Assembly (NCBI RefSeq): GCF_947499215.1
Contig: NZ_CANMNI010000003.1
Coordinates: forward strand, 124,001 to 188,000
Reading direction: 5' to 3'
DNA: 64,000 nucleotides
Source: an uncultured Pontibacter sp.
GTDB taxonomy: Bacteria; Bacteroidota; Bacteroidia; Cytophagales; Hymenobacteraceae
The notes under the pieces are model-generated. The model saw only the letters and a list, made by a program, of their open reading frames with translations, did no database searches and was not told the origin of the DNA. The translations under genes were made by a program, and so were the position numbers. Each line of letters opens with the position of its first letter. The stretch's first letter is position 1. Positions 1 to 10,024 of this stretch are shown one piece after another.

Positions 1-1803
1 GACTCACACACCCCTAATGCCGGTGGTCTGGGTATGATCGCGATCGGTGTTGGTGGTGCTGACGCCGTGGACGTGATGGCCGGTATGCCGTGGGAGCTTA
101 AATTCCCGAAAGTAATAGGCGTGAAGCTGACTGGCAAAATGAGCGGTTGGACTTCTCCAAAAGACGTAATTCTGAAAGTGGCCGGTATCCTGACTGTAAA
201 AGGCGGTACGGGGGCTATTGTAGAGTACTTTGGAGAAGGTGCTGAGTCTATGTCTTGTACTGGTAAAGGTACTATCTGTAACATGGGTGCTGAAATCGGT
301 GCGACTACTTCGGTATTCTCTTACGACAACAGCATGCGCGACTACCTGCGTGCCACGAACCGCGAAGAAGTGGTACAAATGGCGGACGAGGTAGCAGAGC
401 ACCTGCGTGCTGATGACGAGGTATACGCTGACCCGGCTGCTTTCTATGATCAACTGATTGAGATCGACCTGAATACACTGGAACCACACGTAAACGGTCC
501 ATTTACGCCGGATGCTGCTTGGCCAATCTCTCAGTTCGCTGCTGTTGTAAAAGAGCACAACTGGCCAGCTAAACTGGAAGTAGGTCTGATCGGATCTTGC
601 ACCAACTCTTCTTACGAAGACCTTACCCGTTCCGCTTCTATCGCGGAGCAGGCTGTGACCAAAAAACTTGTTGCACAGGCTGAGTTCACCATCACACCTG
701 GTTCTGAACTAGTACGCTTCACGACAGCCCGTGACGGCTTGTTGGATACCTTCGCTCAGATGGGCGGTGTGGTGCTGGCAAACGCCTGCGGTCCTTGCAT
801 CGGTCAGTGGGCACGTCACACAGACGATCCTACTCGCAAGAACTCTATCATCACATCATTCAACCGTAACTTCGCTAAGCGTAACGACGGCAACCCGAAC
901 ACACACGCGTTCGTGGCATCGCCTGAGATCGTAACTGCTTTCGCCATCGCCGGTGACCTGACGTTCAACCCGCTGGTTGACAAACTGATCAACTCGGACG
1001 GAGAAGAGGTAATGCTGGACGAGCCAAGAGGCATCGAATTGCCACCGCAGGGCTTCGCCGTGGAAGACGCAGGCTATGTAGCCCCTGCCGAAGACGGTAG
1101 CAGCGTAGAAGTAGTGGTTGATCCGAAATCTGACCGTCTGCAGTTGCTGGAAGGCTTTAAGCCATGGGAAGGCACAGACCTGAAAGGTCTGAAGCTGCTC
1201 ATCAAAGCGCAAGGCAAGTGTACAACCGACCACATCTCCATGGCTGGTCCTTGGTTGAAGTACCGTGGTCACTTGGACAACATCTCCAACAACATGCTGA
1301 TCGGTGCGATCAACGCATTCAACGGAGAATCCAACAAGGTATACAACGACATGACGCGTGGCTACGATACAGTGCCTGCCACTGCTCGTACTTATAAAGG
1401 TGCCGGTATCGGTACGGTTGTAGTAGGTGACGAGAACTACGGTGAAGGCTCATCTCGTGAGCACGCAGCCATGGAGCCGCGCCACTTGGGCGTTCGTGCC
1501 GTTATCGTGAAGTCATTCGCGCGTATCCACGAAACCAACCTGAAGAAGCAGGGTATGCTGGGACTGACATTCGCCAACAAAGCCGACTACGACCTGATCG
1601 AGGAGACCGACACGATCGATATCCTAGGTTTGGAGAACTTCACGCCGGGAGTACCATTGAAAGTGGTATTGACGCACAAAGACGGCTCTCAAGACGCTTT
1701 CATGGTTAACCATACCTACAACGAAGGTCAGATCGAGTGGTTCAAGGCTGGCTCAGCGCTTAACCTGATTCGCTTGCAGCAGAAGCAGTCAGCTAACGCT
1801 TAG
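1..1803 (+). CDS. acn: Aconitate hydratase, 3' part (5' end outside window)
   Basis: Aconitase of the TCA cycle, interconverting citrate and isocitrate on a [4Fe-4S] cluster in the cytoplasm. The frame is open from the first base (it reads [12 protein letters not shown] before the first internal Met), so the N-terminal quarter or so is missing at the window edge. Cluster cysteines are visible in [11 protein letters not shown] and in [10 protein letters not shown]. The C-terminal swivel domain carries [17 protein letters not shown], the substrate-binding SREH loop. Length and motifs fit the roughly 750-residue aconitase A-type enzyme of Bacteroidota. A strong palindromic terminator follows 24 bp after the stop. 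No sign of damage in the visible part. Confidence 0.96.
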   Translation, partial: DSHTPNAGGLGMIAIGVGGADAVDVMAGMPWELKFPKVIGVKLTGKMSGWTSPKDVILKVAGILTVKGGTGAIVEYFGEGAESMSCTGKGTICNMGAEIGATTSVFSYDNSMRDYLRATNREEVVQMADEVAEHLRADDEVYADPAAFYDQLIEIDLNTLEPHVNGPFTPDAAWPISQFAAVVKEHNWPAKLEVGLIGSCTNSSYEDLTRSASIAEQAVTKKLVAQAEFTITPGSELVRFTTARDGLLDTFAQMGGVVLANACGPCIGQWARHTDDPTRKNSIITSFNRNFAKRNDGNPNTHAFVASPEIVTAFAIAGDLTFNPLVDKLINSDGEEVMLDEPRGIELPPQGFAVEDAGYVAPAEDGSSVEVVVDPKSDRLQLLEGFKPWEGTDLKGLKLLIKAQGKCTTDHISMAGPWLKYRGHLDNISNNMLIGAINAFNGESNKVYNDMTRGYDTVPATARTYKGAGIGTVVVGDENYGEGSSREHAAMEPRHLGVRAVIVKSFARIHETNLKKQGMLGLTFANKADYDLIEETDTIDILGLENFTPGVPLKVVLTHKDGSQDAFMVNHTYNEGQIEWFKAGSALNLIRLQQKQSANA

Positions 1804-1826
1804 TAAGTAGTTAGCTACGATAATAG

Positions 1827-1857
1827 AAAAGGCCCCGCTCATGAGCGGGGCCTTTTT
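1827..1857. terminator. Rho-independent terminator after aconitase
   Basis: A perfect 22-nt palindrome (arms GGCCCCGCTC and GAGCGGGGCC around AT, 1831-1852) is preceded by AAAA and followed by TTTTT. It lies between the convergent aconitase and protease genes and can serve both strands. Confidence 0.93.
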
Positions 1858-1882
1858 ATTTTAATTAATGCAATTTAGCGTC

Positions 1883-4800
1883 TTAAGGGCGAATAACTAC
1901 CAAGCGCTTAATAAGGGTGGTATTCTCGCAGGTCAGCTGAACGATGTATAATCCCTCAGCCATACCTGATAAATCGAACATAGCCTCTTGTGGCAGGCGC
2001 TTTAGAACCGGCGGTGCGATTCGCCGGCCCATACTGTCCGTCATATAAAGTGTTAGTGCTGCATTAGCCGTAGGTAGCGTGACACGCAACTCATGCGTCG
2101 CCGGGTTAGGGTATAACTGGAACTGGCTAGCATTTACATTAGGCGCCTCCTGTGCCTTTATCACTTCGATCTGTTGTATGACCGAATCTTCAGAGCATCC
2201 AAAATTGCTGCCGGCAACAAGAAGCACCTCATACTTGCCGGGCTCAGAATATGTATAAGATGGTTCTTTTTCGGTGGAGGTGTCGCCATTCCCGAAGTGC
2301 CACATCCAGTTATCACCGTGTTTGGTTTCGTTACGGAAAGCGACGCGTTTGCCAACCTGTATCTCCTCTTCCTGCGCAATGCTAAAGCCCGCCTCCGGAG
2401 TATTGGCCACCACCACGCGAATTGGCACCAGCGGACTATCAATCACGGAATCTGCGTTGCACACAAAGAGCTCCACATTTTGGCTTAGGTCAAGCAGCTC
2501 CAAGCTCGGACCTGTGGCAATCAGGTTAGTTTTGGCCTCGTCAGCGTAAAACTTGAACCGTTTGCCATTGGAGGGAGCCACATGTAAACTTGTGCCGATG
2601 CAGACGGTATCGCTAATAGCCAAAGGAGTTGGCCCGGCTTTAAGACGCAGGAACTGCATTTGGGCCGCTTTGGCGTTATCCCGCAGACGCTCCAAGTCAT
2701 CGCCGGCCACAATGGCGAATGCTACCAGCTGGGTTTCACCGGGGGACAGTTGCTGGGCGGTTGTGCCCACCACATGCGACACATCATTGCCATTTCCGTT
2801 TCCCCATGCCCGCTTGCGGCTTATACCTCCGGAAAGCGTTCTGTACTTTTCTTGGGCGTTAAAGCCATCGGCTATCGCGAACGTGGAAGATCCACCCGAA
2901 AGGTTGTCTATGGCATAGTAGGAGGGAGGCGTGTAGGTTAGCAGTTTGATGCCGGCGTAAGTTGCGGCATAACCCTTGTTATACACATAGCCCATTTGCG
3001 TCTGCTCATCCCAGTCGGCGATGTTAAGGTATGGGTCGCCGATATTCCAGTCGGCAAATATGCCGGCATGCAGGGTATGAATAGTATCCGGCGTGATGTT
3101 CTGGATCAAGTATTCCAATATGATGTAATCCGCATCCGGGTCTTCGCTCCAAGCCATACCTTTGTAACTGACGGCCACTCCCGCTTGACCGGGGGCGGGA
3201 AATTTATCCTTCATCAGACCATGCACTTCCTGCTTGTACGGTTGATTGTAGCGCATCCTGATCGGCTGTTGCGGCACAAAGTCGTTGTCGGTCTGCCAAC
3301 TGGCGTTGCGCACGTTGTCTGAGATACGGTCCGGTGCCGACGCGATGAGTAGCCCGCCTTCGAAAAGCATGGAATTGCTGCCCTTGTATGTAATACCGAT
3401 ACCCTGTCTGAAATTATAGCCGTTGTACCCAATGTTGCCTTTGCTGTTTAGGGTCATGTGCAGGTTGTTGGCCGTGAGCGTGATGTAGTCTGGGTTCACG
3501 GGTATTTGGAAATACTGAAAATCTTGGTAGGTCCCGTCGATGAAACCAAGCCTAAAAGTAGCGAGGGCGTTGAGTGGCGCATCTGGCTGGACCACAAACC
3601 GGAATGGTGTGCTCTGGTTTTCACGGGAAGACAAGCTTGCCATGGCGCCCACTGTTAGCGCATCGTCCACGATCTTAATAAAAGGAGAAGGTGAAGTCAA
3701 TTTAACCGCTAAAGCTGTGGTAGGGTCAAGGTAATTCGTCAAATTGATGTGGAGCAGCAGCGTGTCACCAATCTGAGCCACTTTGTCGTCAGCGATCCCA
3801 AAAGAGGTGCAGCGAACTGACTTAATACCTGTTTCGAGCAGGGCACGCTTCATGTTCAGGCGGCCTTTACCCAGCTTTTCGAAGTATGGCGCATTTTCAG
3901 GCAGGTGGTAGATGTCGTCGGAAGTGGCACGGAGGCGCTCCATCACCTGCATGGCATTGAGGTGGGGCAGATGTGAACGCAAAAGCGCCGCGGCACCCGC
4001 TACCTGAGGCGATGCATACGAGGTGCCCGTCCCTCCGCCATAGGAGTTATCGCGGCTTATGGTAGTGGTGTAAACACTGGCGCTAGGGGCTGTCAGGTCA
4101 ATCTTGTAGTTCCATGTATGATTATTGGTTTTGATGTCTTTATTTATACCGCCCACAGACAACACATTGTCGTATGCGGCCGGAAAGATGTTGACAAAAG
4201 CGTTGGTGTTTCCACCCGACGCCACAATCACCACATCGCGGTCAAATACGGCATAGTTAATAATATCCTGCTCGTATTTGGACGAACCTTCGCCTCCCCA
4301 TGACAGGTTAATGATGCTGCACCCCTTGTCAGCTGCGTATACAATGGCCTCATATCCCCCAAAACTGCCAGTAGACGTGGAGGGGAAAACTTTAAGAGGC
4401 ATAAACTTCGTGTTGAACCCCGTACCCGCTATGCCTATGCCATTGTCTGCTTCCCCAATCGCTGTGCCGGCCACAGCCACGCCATGGCCACGGTAGGGAG
4501 TGTCGTCATGGGTGTTATTGTCTCTGTCTGCGAAATCCCAGCCGACAAAGTTGTCCACAAGGCCATCGCCGTCGTTGTCTATGCCGTCTATGGGATCGTC
4601 ATGGTTATACTTGATCTTATTGCGGATGTCTTCGTGGGTCAGCCTAAAGCCGGTGTCCAGTATGCCGATAATGATATTGGTGTCGCCCTTCTGCACCGCC
4701 CATGCGCCATAGGCCTGAATTAGTTTTAGGTAAGCCTGCGTGGTTTTGGTTGAGTCTGAGGCGGGATCGTTGGGCTGATAGAGCGGGACGCGTTCATAGA

Positions 4801-5188
4801 GCGGCTCCACATACTCCACTAAACCAGAAGCCATCAGCACTTGTTGGACCTCCTCTAAGCTTTTGCTCGGCTCGTATGTGAGCTCATAAATAAGCGACAG
4901 GTCCACATGTGCCTTTCGGGTATAATGCGTGGGGGATTTTTGCGGAAATTTCTGTTGCACAGCCTTGGCACCCACCCGTTGAAGCGCTTCCTGCAGGGTA
5001 CGGCCGTACGCCGGAGGCTGCTGGGTGACGGCGTGCCCCTTCAGTTTGTAAACGACCGTATGCGGTTTGGTGGCGTTCCCGATTCCCGTACCGGCCGGCA
5101 GCTGCTGAGCGGCTAGATGGGTAAACGAAAAACACACACAAAGGAAAGAAAGTATGCAGCGATTTAACACTGCCCAAGGGGTAAACAT
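1883..5188 (-). CDS. Secreted subtilisin-like (S8) protease with PKD and T9SS type A sorting domains
   Basis: Predicted extracellular serine protease of 1101 residues. A signal peptide (about residues 1-28, ending LAAQ) is followed by a propeptide-like region to about 140. The S8 catalytic domain shows the triad Asp178 (IGILDTG), His235 (GHGVAVAGTAIG) and Ser390 (GTSYASPQVAGAA), with Asn327 in the oxyanion-hole position. A long middle region of beta-rich sequence follows. A PKD domain near 965-1035 contains WHFGNGDTS and YTYSEPGKYEV. The last 75 or so residues (QLYPNPATHEL to the end) are a T9SS type A sorting domain. Secretion through type IX is therefore inferred. A single gene with its own upstream region. 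The substrate is unknown; roles in scavenging or colony interactions are equally possible. Confidence 0.93.
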   Translation of the reverse strand: MFTPWAVLNRCILSFLCVCFSFTHLAAQQLPAGTGIGNATKPHTVVYKLKGHAVTQQPPAYGRTLQEALQRVGAKAVQQKFPQKSPTHYTRKAHVDLSLIYELTYEPSKSLEEVQQVLMASGLVEYVEPLYERVPLYQPNDPASDSTKTTQAYLKLIQAYGAWAVQKGDTNIIIGILDTGFRLTHEDIRNKIKYNHDDPIDGIDNDGDGLVDNFVGWDFADRDNNTHDDTPYRGHGVAVAGTAIGEADNGIGIAGTGFNTKFMPLKVFPSTSTGSFGGYEAIVYAADKGCSIINLSWGGEGSSKYEQDIINYAVFDRDVVIVASGGNTNAFVNIFPAAYDNVLSVGGINKDIKTNNHTWNYKIDLTAPSASVYTTTISRDNSYGGGTGTSYASPQVAGAAALLRSHLPHLNAMQVMERLRATSDDIYHLPENAPYFEKLGKGRLNMKRALLETGIKSVRCTSFGIADDKVAQIGDTLLLHINLTNYLDPTTALAVKLTSPSPFIKIVDDALTVGAMASLSSRENQSTPFRFVVQPDAPLNALATFRLGFIDGTYQDFQYFQIPVNPDYITLTANNLHMTLNSKGNIGYNGYNFRQGIGITYKGSNSMLFEGGLLIASAPDRISDNVRNASWQTDNDFVPQQPIRMRYNQPYKQEVHGLMKDKFPAPGQAGVAVSYKGMAWSEDPDADYIILEYLIQNITPDTIHTLHAGIFADWNIGDPYLNIADWDEQTQMGYVYNKGYAATYAGIKLLTYTPPSYYAIDNLSGGSSTFAIADGFNAQEKYRTLSGGISRKRAWGNGNGNDVSHVVGTTAQQLSPGETQLVAFAIVAGDDLERLRDNAKAAQMQFLRLKAGPTPLAISDTVCIGTSLHVAPSNGKRFKFYADEAKTNLIATGPSLELLDLSQNVELFVCNADSVIDSPLVPIRVVVANTPEAGFSIAQEEEIQVGKRVAFRNETKHGDNWMWHFGNGDTSTEKEPSYTYSEPGKYEVLLVAGSNFGCSEDSVIQQIEVIKAQEAPNVNASQFQLYPNPATHELRVTLPTANAALTLYMTDSMGRRIAPPVLKRLPQEAMFDLSGMAEGLYIVQLTCENTTLIKRLVVIRP

Positions 5189-5363
5189 TATATCATATTA
5201 AACTATTAGGTAAAAGATGTCTCCCTTGCTTAGGCCAAGAAGACTGTTTTAGCGCATACAATGGGGCTGAAATTTTGAAAGCATCCCCATGCTTATCAAA
5301 AAAATACGTAACTTTCCAACAATTGATTCTAATATATGTGTTTAATTATATAAAATAAATACT

Positions 5364-7037
5364 ATGACATCAGATTTGAAAAATAAACATCTTACTACTA
5401 TAGAAACCGCCGTGAAAGCCCTGCACGAGCGCCGTTTTTTTGCCCAGTACCCAGAGAATCCGATGCCAGATATCTATGGCGAAAACGCTGACAAAGAGGG
5501 TCGTGAAAAGTACAAGCAGTTTCTGAACAACAGGTTTGAGGAATTGGTGCACGATGGTGCTGAAAATTGGGTTGGACAGGAGGAATCTCCTTACGAACAG
5601 CAGCAGCTAGGCGTGAAATATCCCTATTTCAGCGTAGAGACGTTGGTGTCGCGTGCTGACGAAGCCTTCCACCAGTGGCGCAAGGTAAAGCCGGTTGACC
5701 GTGCTGCGATACTGGTAGAGTCGCTGGAGCGTATGAAGGAGCGTTTCTTTGAGATCGCCTACGCGACCATGCACACGACAGGGCAGGCCTACATGATGTC
5801 TTTTCAGGCTTCAGGTCCGCACGCCGCCGATCGCGCGCTAGAGGCCATCGCCTCCGGCTATGAAGAGCAGACCCGCTTTCCGGAGAGCATGGAGTGGGAA
5901 AAGCCAATGGGCAAGTATAACCTGAAGCTGAATAAATCGTGGCGCGCTGTGCCAAAGGGTATAGGCCTTGTGATCGGCTGCTCCACTTTCCCGACTTGGA
6001 ACACCGTGCCCGGTATGTATGCGAGCTTAGTGACAGGTAACCCGGTTATCATTAAACCACACCCGAAGGCTGTGCTCCCAATTGCGATCGTAGTGGCGGA
6101 GTTACAGAAAGTGCTCATCGAAAACGGCTTGAGCCCTTACATCTGCCAACTGGGCGTGGATGCCGATGACCGCTTGATCACTAAAGAACTGGCGGAGCAC
6201 CCGAAAGTTAAGCTGATCGACTATACCGGCGGTACTGAATTTGGTAACTACGTGGAGAGCCTGCCGGGCAAGACAACCTTTACCGAGAAAACAGGTGTGA
6301 ACTCGATCATACTCGACTCCATGCAGGACTTGGATAAGGTAGCGCAGAACCTCGCGTTTTCGCTTAGCCTGTACTCGGGCCAGATGTGCACCGCCCCGCA
6401 GAACTTTTTCGTGCCTGCGTCTGGCGTAAAAGTAGGGGAGGAGACAGTGCCTTACGAAGAGGTAGTGAAGAAACTCGCCGATGCTGTATCAGGTTTGGTG
6501 AACAACCCGAAGGCGGGCCCGCACATTTTGGGAGCTATCCAGAACCCGGCTACAAGCGAGCGCGTGAAAGAAGCAGCTAGTGTAAAAGGCAAAGAAGTAT
6601 TGAGCACTTGCGACTTCAGCAACCCGATGTTCGCCAACGCCCGTACCTGCACACCGGTGATTTATGAAGTGGACGCCACGGATAAAGAAAGCTTTAGCCG
6701 CGAGCTGTTCGGCCCGATTGCCTTGGTGATCAAAACCGAGAGCACGGACCAGTCCATTGAGCTAGCGAAAGAAATGGCGATGAACTACGGTGCGATCTCC
6801 TGCGGTGCCTATACTACTGACGAGGCTACCAAAGAGAAAATCATGGATGAGATGGGACTGGCGGGAACAGCCGTGAGCTTTAACCTGACCGGTGGCATTT
6901 ATGTGAACCAGAATGCGGCCTTCTCTGACTTCCACGTAACAGGTGGCAACCCGGCGGGTAACGCTTCCTTCACAAACCCGGAGTTTGTGATCAAGCGCTT
7001 TACTTGGGTAGGCTTCAGAGAGCCTGTTGCTGGCTAA
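5364..7037 (+). CDS. paaN: PaaN-type aldehyde dehydrogenase of phenylacetate degradation
   Basis: A 557-residue member of the aldehyde dehydrogenase superfamily matching the PaaN group annotated in phenylacetic acid catabolism. It has an NAD(P)-binding fold with the typical IGCSTFPTWN and NPVIIKPHPKAVLP stretches, an oxyanion or nicotinamide-contact region (DYTGGTEFG), and the catalytic cysteine in YSGQMCTAPQN. Unlike PaaZ it has no C-terminal MaoC hydratase domain. It would oxidise the semialdehyde produced after ring opening; the real substrate is inferred from the family only. No other paa genes lie next to it here, so it is a solitary locus in this window, closed by a strong terminator. 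Confidence 0.9.
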   Translation: MTSDLKNKHLTTIETAVKALHERRFFAQYPENPMPDIYGENADKEGREKYKQFLNNRFEELVHDGAENWVGQEESPYEQQQLGVKYPYFSVETLVSRADEAFHQWRKVKPVDRAAILVESLERMKERFFEIAYATMHTTGQAYMMSFQASGPHAADRALEAIASGYEEQTRFPESMEWEKPMGKYNLKLNKSWRAVPKGIGLVIGCSTFPTWNTVPGMYASLVTGNPVIIKPHPKAVLPIAIVVAELQKVLIENGLSPYICQLGVDADDRLITKELAEHPKVKLIDYTGGTEFGNYVESLPGKTTFTEKTGVNSIILDSMQDLDKVAQNLAFSLSLYSGQMCTAPQNFFVPASGVKVGEETVPYEEVVKKLADAVSGLVNNPKAGPHILGAIQNPATSERVKEAASVKGKEVLSTCDFSNPMFANARTCTPVIYEVDATDKESFSRELFGPIALVIKTESTDQSIELAKEMAMNYGAISCGAYTTDEATKEKIMDEMGLAGTAVSFNLTGGIYVNQNAAFSDFHVTGGNPAGNASFTNPEFVIKRFTWVGFREPVAG

Positions 7038-7060
7038 GTTGGATCGACCCTAAAACAAAA

Positions 7061-7090
7061 AGCTCCGGCACTATACCTAGTGCCGGAGCT
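7061..7090. terminator. Bidirectional terminator between paaN and the coiled-coil gene
   Basis: Arms AGCTCCGGCACTA (7061-7073) and TAGTGCCGGAGCT (7078-7090) pair perfectly around a 4-nt loop. The stem is flanked by an A-rich tract on the left and TTTTGTTTTT on the right, so it can stop transcription from both convergent genes. Confidence 0.93.
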
Positions 7091-7099
7091 TTTTGTTTT

Positions 7100-7453
7100 T
7101 TACTTAAACAGATTGTCCATGTCTTTTTTGAGGTTGTCTAGGCCGTCTTTCAGGCCCTGCCATTTGCTTTGGCTGTCCTCCTCATCCCCCAGCTTCCTGG
7201 CGATCAACTCACGCTTGGTCTCCAAGGCCGCGATGTGCTCATGGTAAGTATGGTGAGAGTCGGCAGCCGTGGCGTTCACACGCCCCTTAAGGGTTTTGAT
7301 TTTGCTGTCCAGTTCCTCAAGGCTTTTCTGAATTTCCTCACGAGTCAGATTATTGGGTGCACGCATATGTTCAGGTTTCAAATTGTAAGTGTCCATATCT
7401 TTCATGTATAGAATGATCGCTTCTACACCACTGTTATGTGGCGTTTCCTCCAT
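7100..7453 (-). CDS. Small coiled-coil protein of unknown function
   Basis: A 117-residue charged protein that I do not recognise with certainty. From about residue 36 onward it is almost entirely helical with heptad-like spacing (TREEIQKSLEELDSKIKTLK and later AALETKRELIARKL, ending DNLKKDMDNLF). There is no signal peptide, membrane segment or cysteine. It resembles the small stress-associated coiled-coil proteins of cyanobacteria and Bacteroidota in composition, but that is a weak comparison. Several Met residues near the N-terminus (MKDMDTYNLK) offer later starts. It lies alone, convergent with paaN and divergent from the siderophore receptor, so its promoter faces the Fur-like sites. Confidence 0.7.
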   Translation of the reverse strand: MEETPHNSGVEAIILYMKDMDTYNLKPEHMRAPNNLTREEIQKSLEELDSKIKTLKGRVNATAADSHHTYHEHIAALETKRELIARKLGDEEDSQSKWQGLKDGLDNLKKDMDNLFK

Positions 7454-7524
7454 AAATACTTAAAAAGAGCTTAAAAGGATGTAATGCGACGGGTATAGCA
7501 TACGAATAGATGACTTTGGTCACT

Positions 7525-7545
7525 TATTTAGAAAATATCTAAATA
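7525..7545. promoter_or_regulatory. Fur-like operator 1 upstream of siderophore receptor
   Basis: A perfect inverted repeat: TATTTAGA (7525-7532), 5-nt spacer, TCTAAATA (7538-7545). The position upstream of an iron-uptake gene and the AT-rich palindrome suggest Fur binding. It sits just upstream of the -33 region of the receptor promoter. It could also serve the divergent coiled-coil gene. Confidence 0.65.
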
Positions 7546-7550
7546 GTTGT

Positions 7551-7580
7551 TTTGACTTATTGATTTGGTGTTTACTTTTG
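7551..7580 (+). promoter_or_regulatory. Bacteroidota-type promoter of the siderophore receptor
   Basis: A TTTG -33 element (about 7551-7554) is followed 18 nt later by TACTTTTG (7573-7580), a perfect match to the TAnnTTTG -7 box. Transcription would start near 7586, immediately before the second Fur-like palindrome. Confidence 0.7.
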
Positions 7581-7589
7581 CAGCACTTC

Positions 7590-7604
7590 TTAGAATTAAT
7601 CTAA
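7590..7604. promoter_or_regulatory. Fur-like operator 2 at the start site of the siderophore receptor
   Basis: TTAGA (7590-7594), 5-nt spacer, TCTAA (7600-7604). It has the same half-sites and the same 5-nt spacing as the palindrome at 7525-7545. It covers the predicted transcription start, as expected of a repressor site, and lies 10 nt before the ATG. Confidence 0.6.
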
Positions 7605-7614
7605 ATAAGCAAAA

Positions 7615-9945
7615 ATGCACCGTATTCTTACCATCCTGTGCGCGCTCGTGCTTTTGGCACAGCAGGCATATGCACAGACAACAGGCCGCATAGAAGGCCG
7701 CATTCAATCAGAACGAGGCGAGGGAATTGCCGGCATCAGCGTTGGACTGGAAGGCACTTCTTATGGATCCACCACCGATGATGAAGGCAAATTCCTGATC
7801 AAAAGCATACCAGCCGGCAGCTATACCTTAGTAGCCTCAGGTATAGGCTATACGCTCCAGAAGCAGGAGATGCAGATAGCAGGCGGCAAGGCTGCTTTTG
7901 TGAACATCGATCTAGCCTCTTCCTCACACGCCCTTGGTGAAGTGCAGGTAACGGCCCACCGCAGCGGCGAATATCTACAGCGCACGGCCACTACCGCCAC
8001 TAAAATGGAAGCCCCTATTAAATCGGTGCCGCAGTCGGTACAGGTGGTGTCGCGCAGGGCGCTGGACCAGTTGCAGGTGCTGCGACTAGAAGACGCCATG
8101 CGTAACGTAAGTGGTGTGTCCATGGAGACGGGCTTCGGCGGCCGTTCCGATATTTTCCAGATCAGGGGCTTCCGCACCGATATGCAGAGCGTGTTCAAAA
8201 ACGGTTTCCGTAACACGGTGCGTACCTACCGTGAGAGTGCCAACATCCAGCAGATCGAGGTGATGAAAGGCCCGGCCTCCGTGCTCTACGGTGTGAGCGA
8301 TCCGGGTGGTATGGTGAATATATCCACCAAAAAACCTACGGCCCATACCTTTCAGGACATACAGTTTACAACTAACAACTTCGGTTTGATCCGACCGGCT
8401 ATCGATCTGGGCGGCGCTATCAACGAAAGCAAGACCCTCAAGTATAGACTGAACGCCGCTTATGAGCGTGCTGACAGCTACCGCGACTTCGTGAAGACGA
8501 ACCGCATTTTTGTAGCACCCTCTCTTACTTATGACTTCTCTGACAAAACAAGCCTGACGGTAGAGGCGGAGTACCTAGACCATAGCCAGCCTTCTGACCG
8601 TGGCATTTTCTCCATCAATGGCCAGATCGCCCCCGTGTCGAGAAGCCGCGTGCTGATAGAGCCGGACAATACAGGCAAGTTTAAAAACCGATTGGTGCAG
8701 TACAACCTGCAGCACAAATTCTCTGAGGCGCTAAGCTTCCGCCATGCCTTCAACTACAACTACGCGACTGAGACCCGTGATGTGATCGAGCAGACAACCG
8801 CATTGAAAGACGGCTCCTTCCGCATCAACCGCCAGCATCAGGACCAAGACACCTACGACAGGAACTTGGCTACGCAGAACGAACTGTACGCGTCTTTCAA
8901 CACTGGTTCTATGATTGAGCACAAAGCCGTGGGCGGTGTGGAGCTTTCCAGTTCGGTATTCGACATCTGGGTGAAGCGCGCGCCATACGATGTGTTCGAT
9001 ATTCAGAACCCACAGTACACGCCAAAGCCGAAAGACTACTCGCTGCTGACCTACTCGCAGGACTACCAAGACAGAGTTAACGTAATGGGCTTCTACCTGC
9101 AAGACTTTATCACGGTAAACCAGCGACTGAAAGTACTGGTGGGTGGCCGCTACGATTTCTGGGAGCAGGAGAAAGAGAACAGAATAAAAGAGGAAACCTC
9201 TGTGCAGAAAAACCGAGCCTTTAACCCGCGAGTGGGGGTATTGTATGAGGTATACGGTCCGGTATCCGTTTACGCGAACTACTCTAACGGTTTCCAGCCG
9301 GGTATAGGCCAGACACTGGAAGGGGAGGCTTTCAAACCAATAACTTCCACACAGTATGAGGCGGGAACTAAAATCGGCTTGTTGAACGATCGCGTAAACC
9401 TTACCGTGGCCTACTTTGACATCACACGCCAGAATGTAGTGGTGCCGCACCCAACGCAGAGCGGTGCCAGTGTGCAGCTTGGTGAGGTACAGAGTAAAGG
9501 TTTGGAAACGGACATTACCGGAGAATTGCTGCCGGGCCTAAACATGATCGCGACCTATACCTATACAGATGCCCGCGTTACAAAAGACGCGCTGAGCGCC
9601 GATGATCCGAAACGCACCGTAGGTAGACGATTCAGAGGAGTAGGGTATAACAACGCCAGCCTCTGGACCACCTACGAACTGCAGGAGGGTATCCTGAAAG
9701 GCTTAGGCATTGGAGGTGGTTTCACCTATGTGGAAGACAGACCGGTTGATGACGCCAATAGCTTTATGTTGCCGGGCTATACCCGTTACGATGCCACCCT
9801 GTTTTACAACAGCAAGCGCTACCATGCGGCAGTGAATGTGAAAAACCTGACGAACGTGGAATACTACGAAGGCTCTCAGTCTGTGACGGTGATTATGCCG
9901 GGTGCACCAACTACGATCCAAGGCACGGTAGGTGTTCGCTTTTAG
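7615..9945 (+). CDS. TonB-dependent siderophore receptor
   Basis: A 776-residue outer-membrane receptor. A signal peptide (residues 1-20, ending AYAQ) is followed by a carboxypeptidase-regulatory-like domain at about 23-105 (GRIEGRIQSERGEGIAGISV, DDEGKFLIKSIPAGSYTL). The plug domain begins near 120 (SVPQSVQVVSRRALDQL, then IRGFRTDMQSVFKNGFRN and the VMKGPASVLYGVSDPGGMVN signature). A 22-strand barrel runs to the C-terminal GTVGVRF, with terminal Phe. The plug signature is that of the ferric-siderophore receptor family. It forms a unit with the downstream PepSY protein and is probably iron-repressed through the two palindromes in front of it. The exact siderophore cannot be told. Confidence 0.95.
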   Translation: MHRILTILCALVLLAQQAYAQTTGRIEGRIQSERGEGIAGISVGLEGTSYGSTTDDEGKFLIKSIPAGSYTLVASGIGYTLQKQEMQIAGGKAAFVNIDLASSSHALGEVQVTAHRSGEYLQRTATTATKMEAPIKSVPQSVQVVSRRALDQLQVLRLEDAMRNVSGVSMETGFGGRSDIFQIRGFRTDMQSVFKNGFRNTVRTYRESANIQQIEVMKGPASVLYGVSDPGGMVNISTKKPTAHTFQDIQFTTNNFGLIRPAIDLGGAINESKTLKYRLNAAYERADSYRDFVKTNRIFVAPSLTYDFSDKTSLTVEAEYLDHSQPSDRGIFSINGQIAPVSRSRVLIEPDNTGKFKNRLVQYNLQHKFSEALSFRHAFNYNYATETRDVIEQTTALKDGSFRINRQHQDQDTYDRNLATQNELYASFNTGSMIEHKAVGGVELSSSVFDIWVKRAPYDVFDIQNPQYTPKPKDYSLLTYSQDYQDRVNVMGFYLQDFITVNQRLKVLVGGRYDFWEQEKENRIKEETSVQKNRAFNPRVGVLYEVYGPVSVYANYSNGFQPGIGQTLEGEAFKPITSTQYEAGTKIGLLNDRVNLTVAYFDITRQNVVVPHPTQSGASVQLGEVQSKGLETDITGELLPGLNMIATYTYTDARVTKDALSADDPKRTVGRRFRGVGYNNASLWTTYELQEGILKGLGIGGGFTYVEDRPVDDANSFMLPGYTRYDATLFYNSKRYHAAVNVKNLTNVEYYEGSQSVTVIMPGAPTTIQGTVGVRF

Positions 9946-9973
9946 AGGTAGATAAAATAAAGATTATAAAACT

Positions 9974-10009
9974 ATCGGCGACATGTCCTTCAAAGGCTGT
10001 GTCGCCGAT
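9974..10009 (+). promoter_or_regulatory. Intercistronic hairpin between receptor and PepSY gene
   Basis: Arms ATCGGCGACA (9974-9983) and TGTCGCCGAT (10000-10009) form a strong stem without a following T-run. It probably tunes or protects the mRNA rather than ending it. An alternative ATG at 9983 for the next gene lies inside this stem, which argues for the later start at 10025. Confidence 0.6.
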
Positions 10010-10024
10010 TTAAAGTTTAGGTAT

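Noticed and set aside
9983-10024. Earlier ATG for the PepSY protein
   Set aside because: It lies in the arm of a strong hairpin and adds 14 residues without family similarity.
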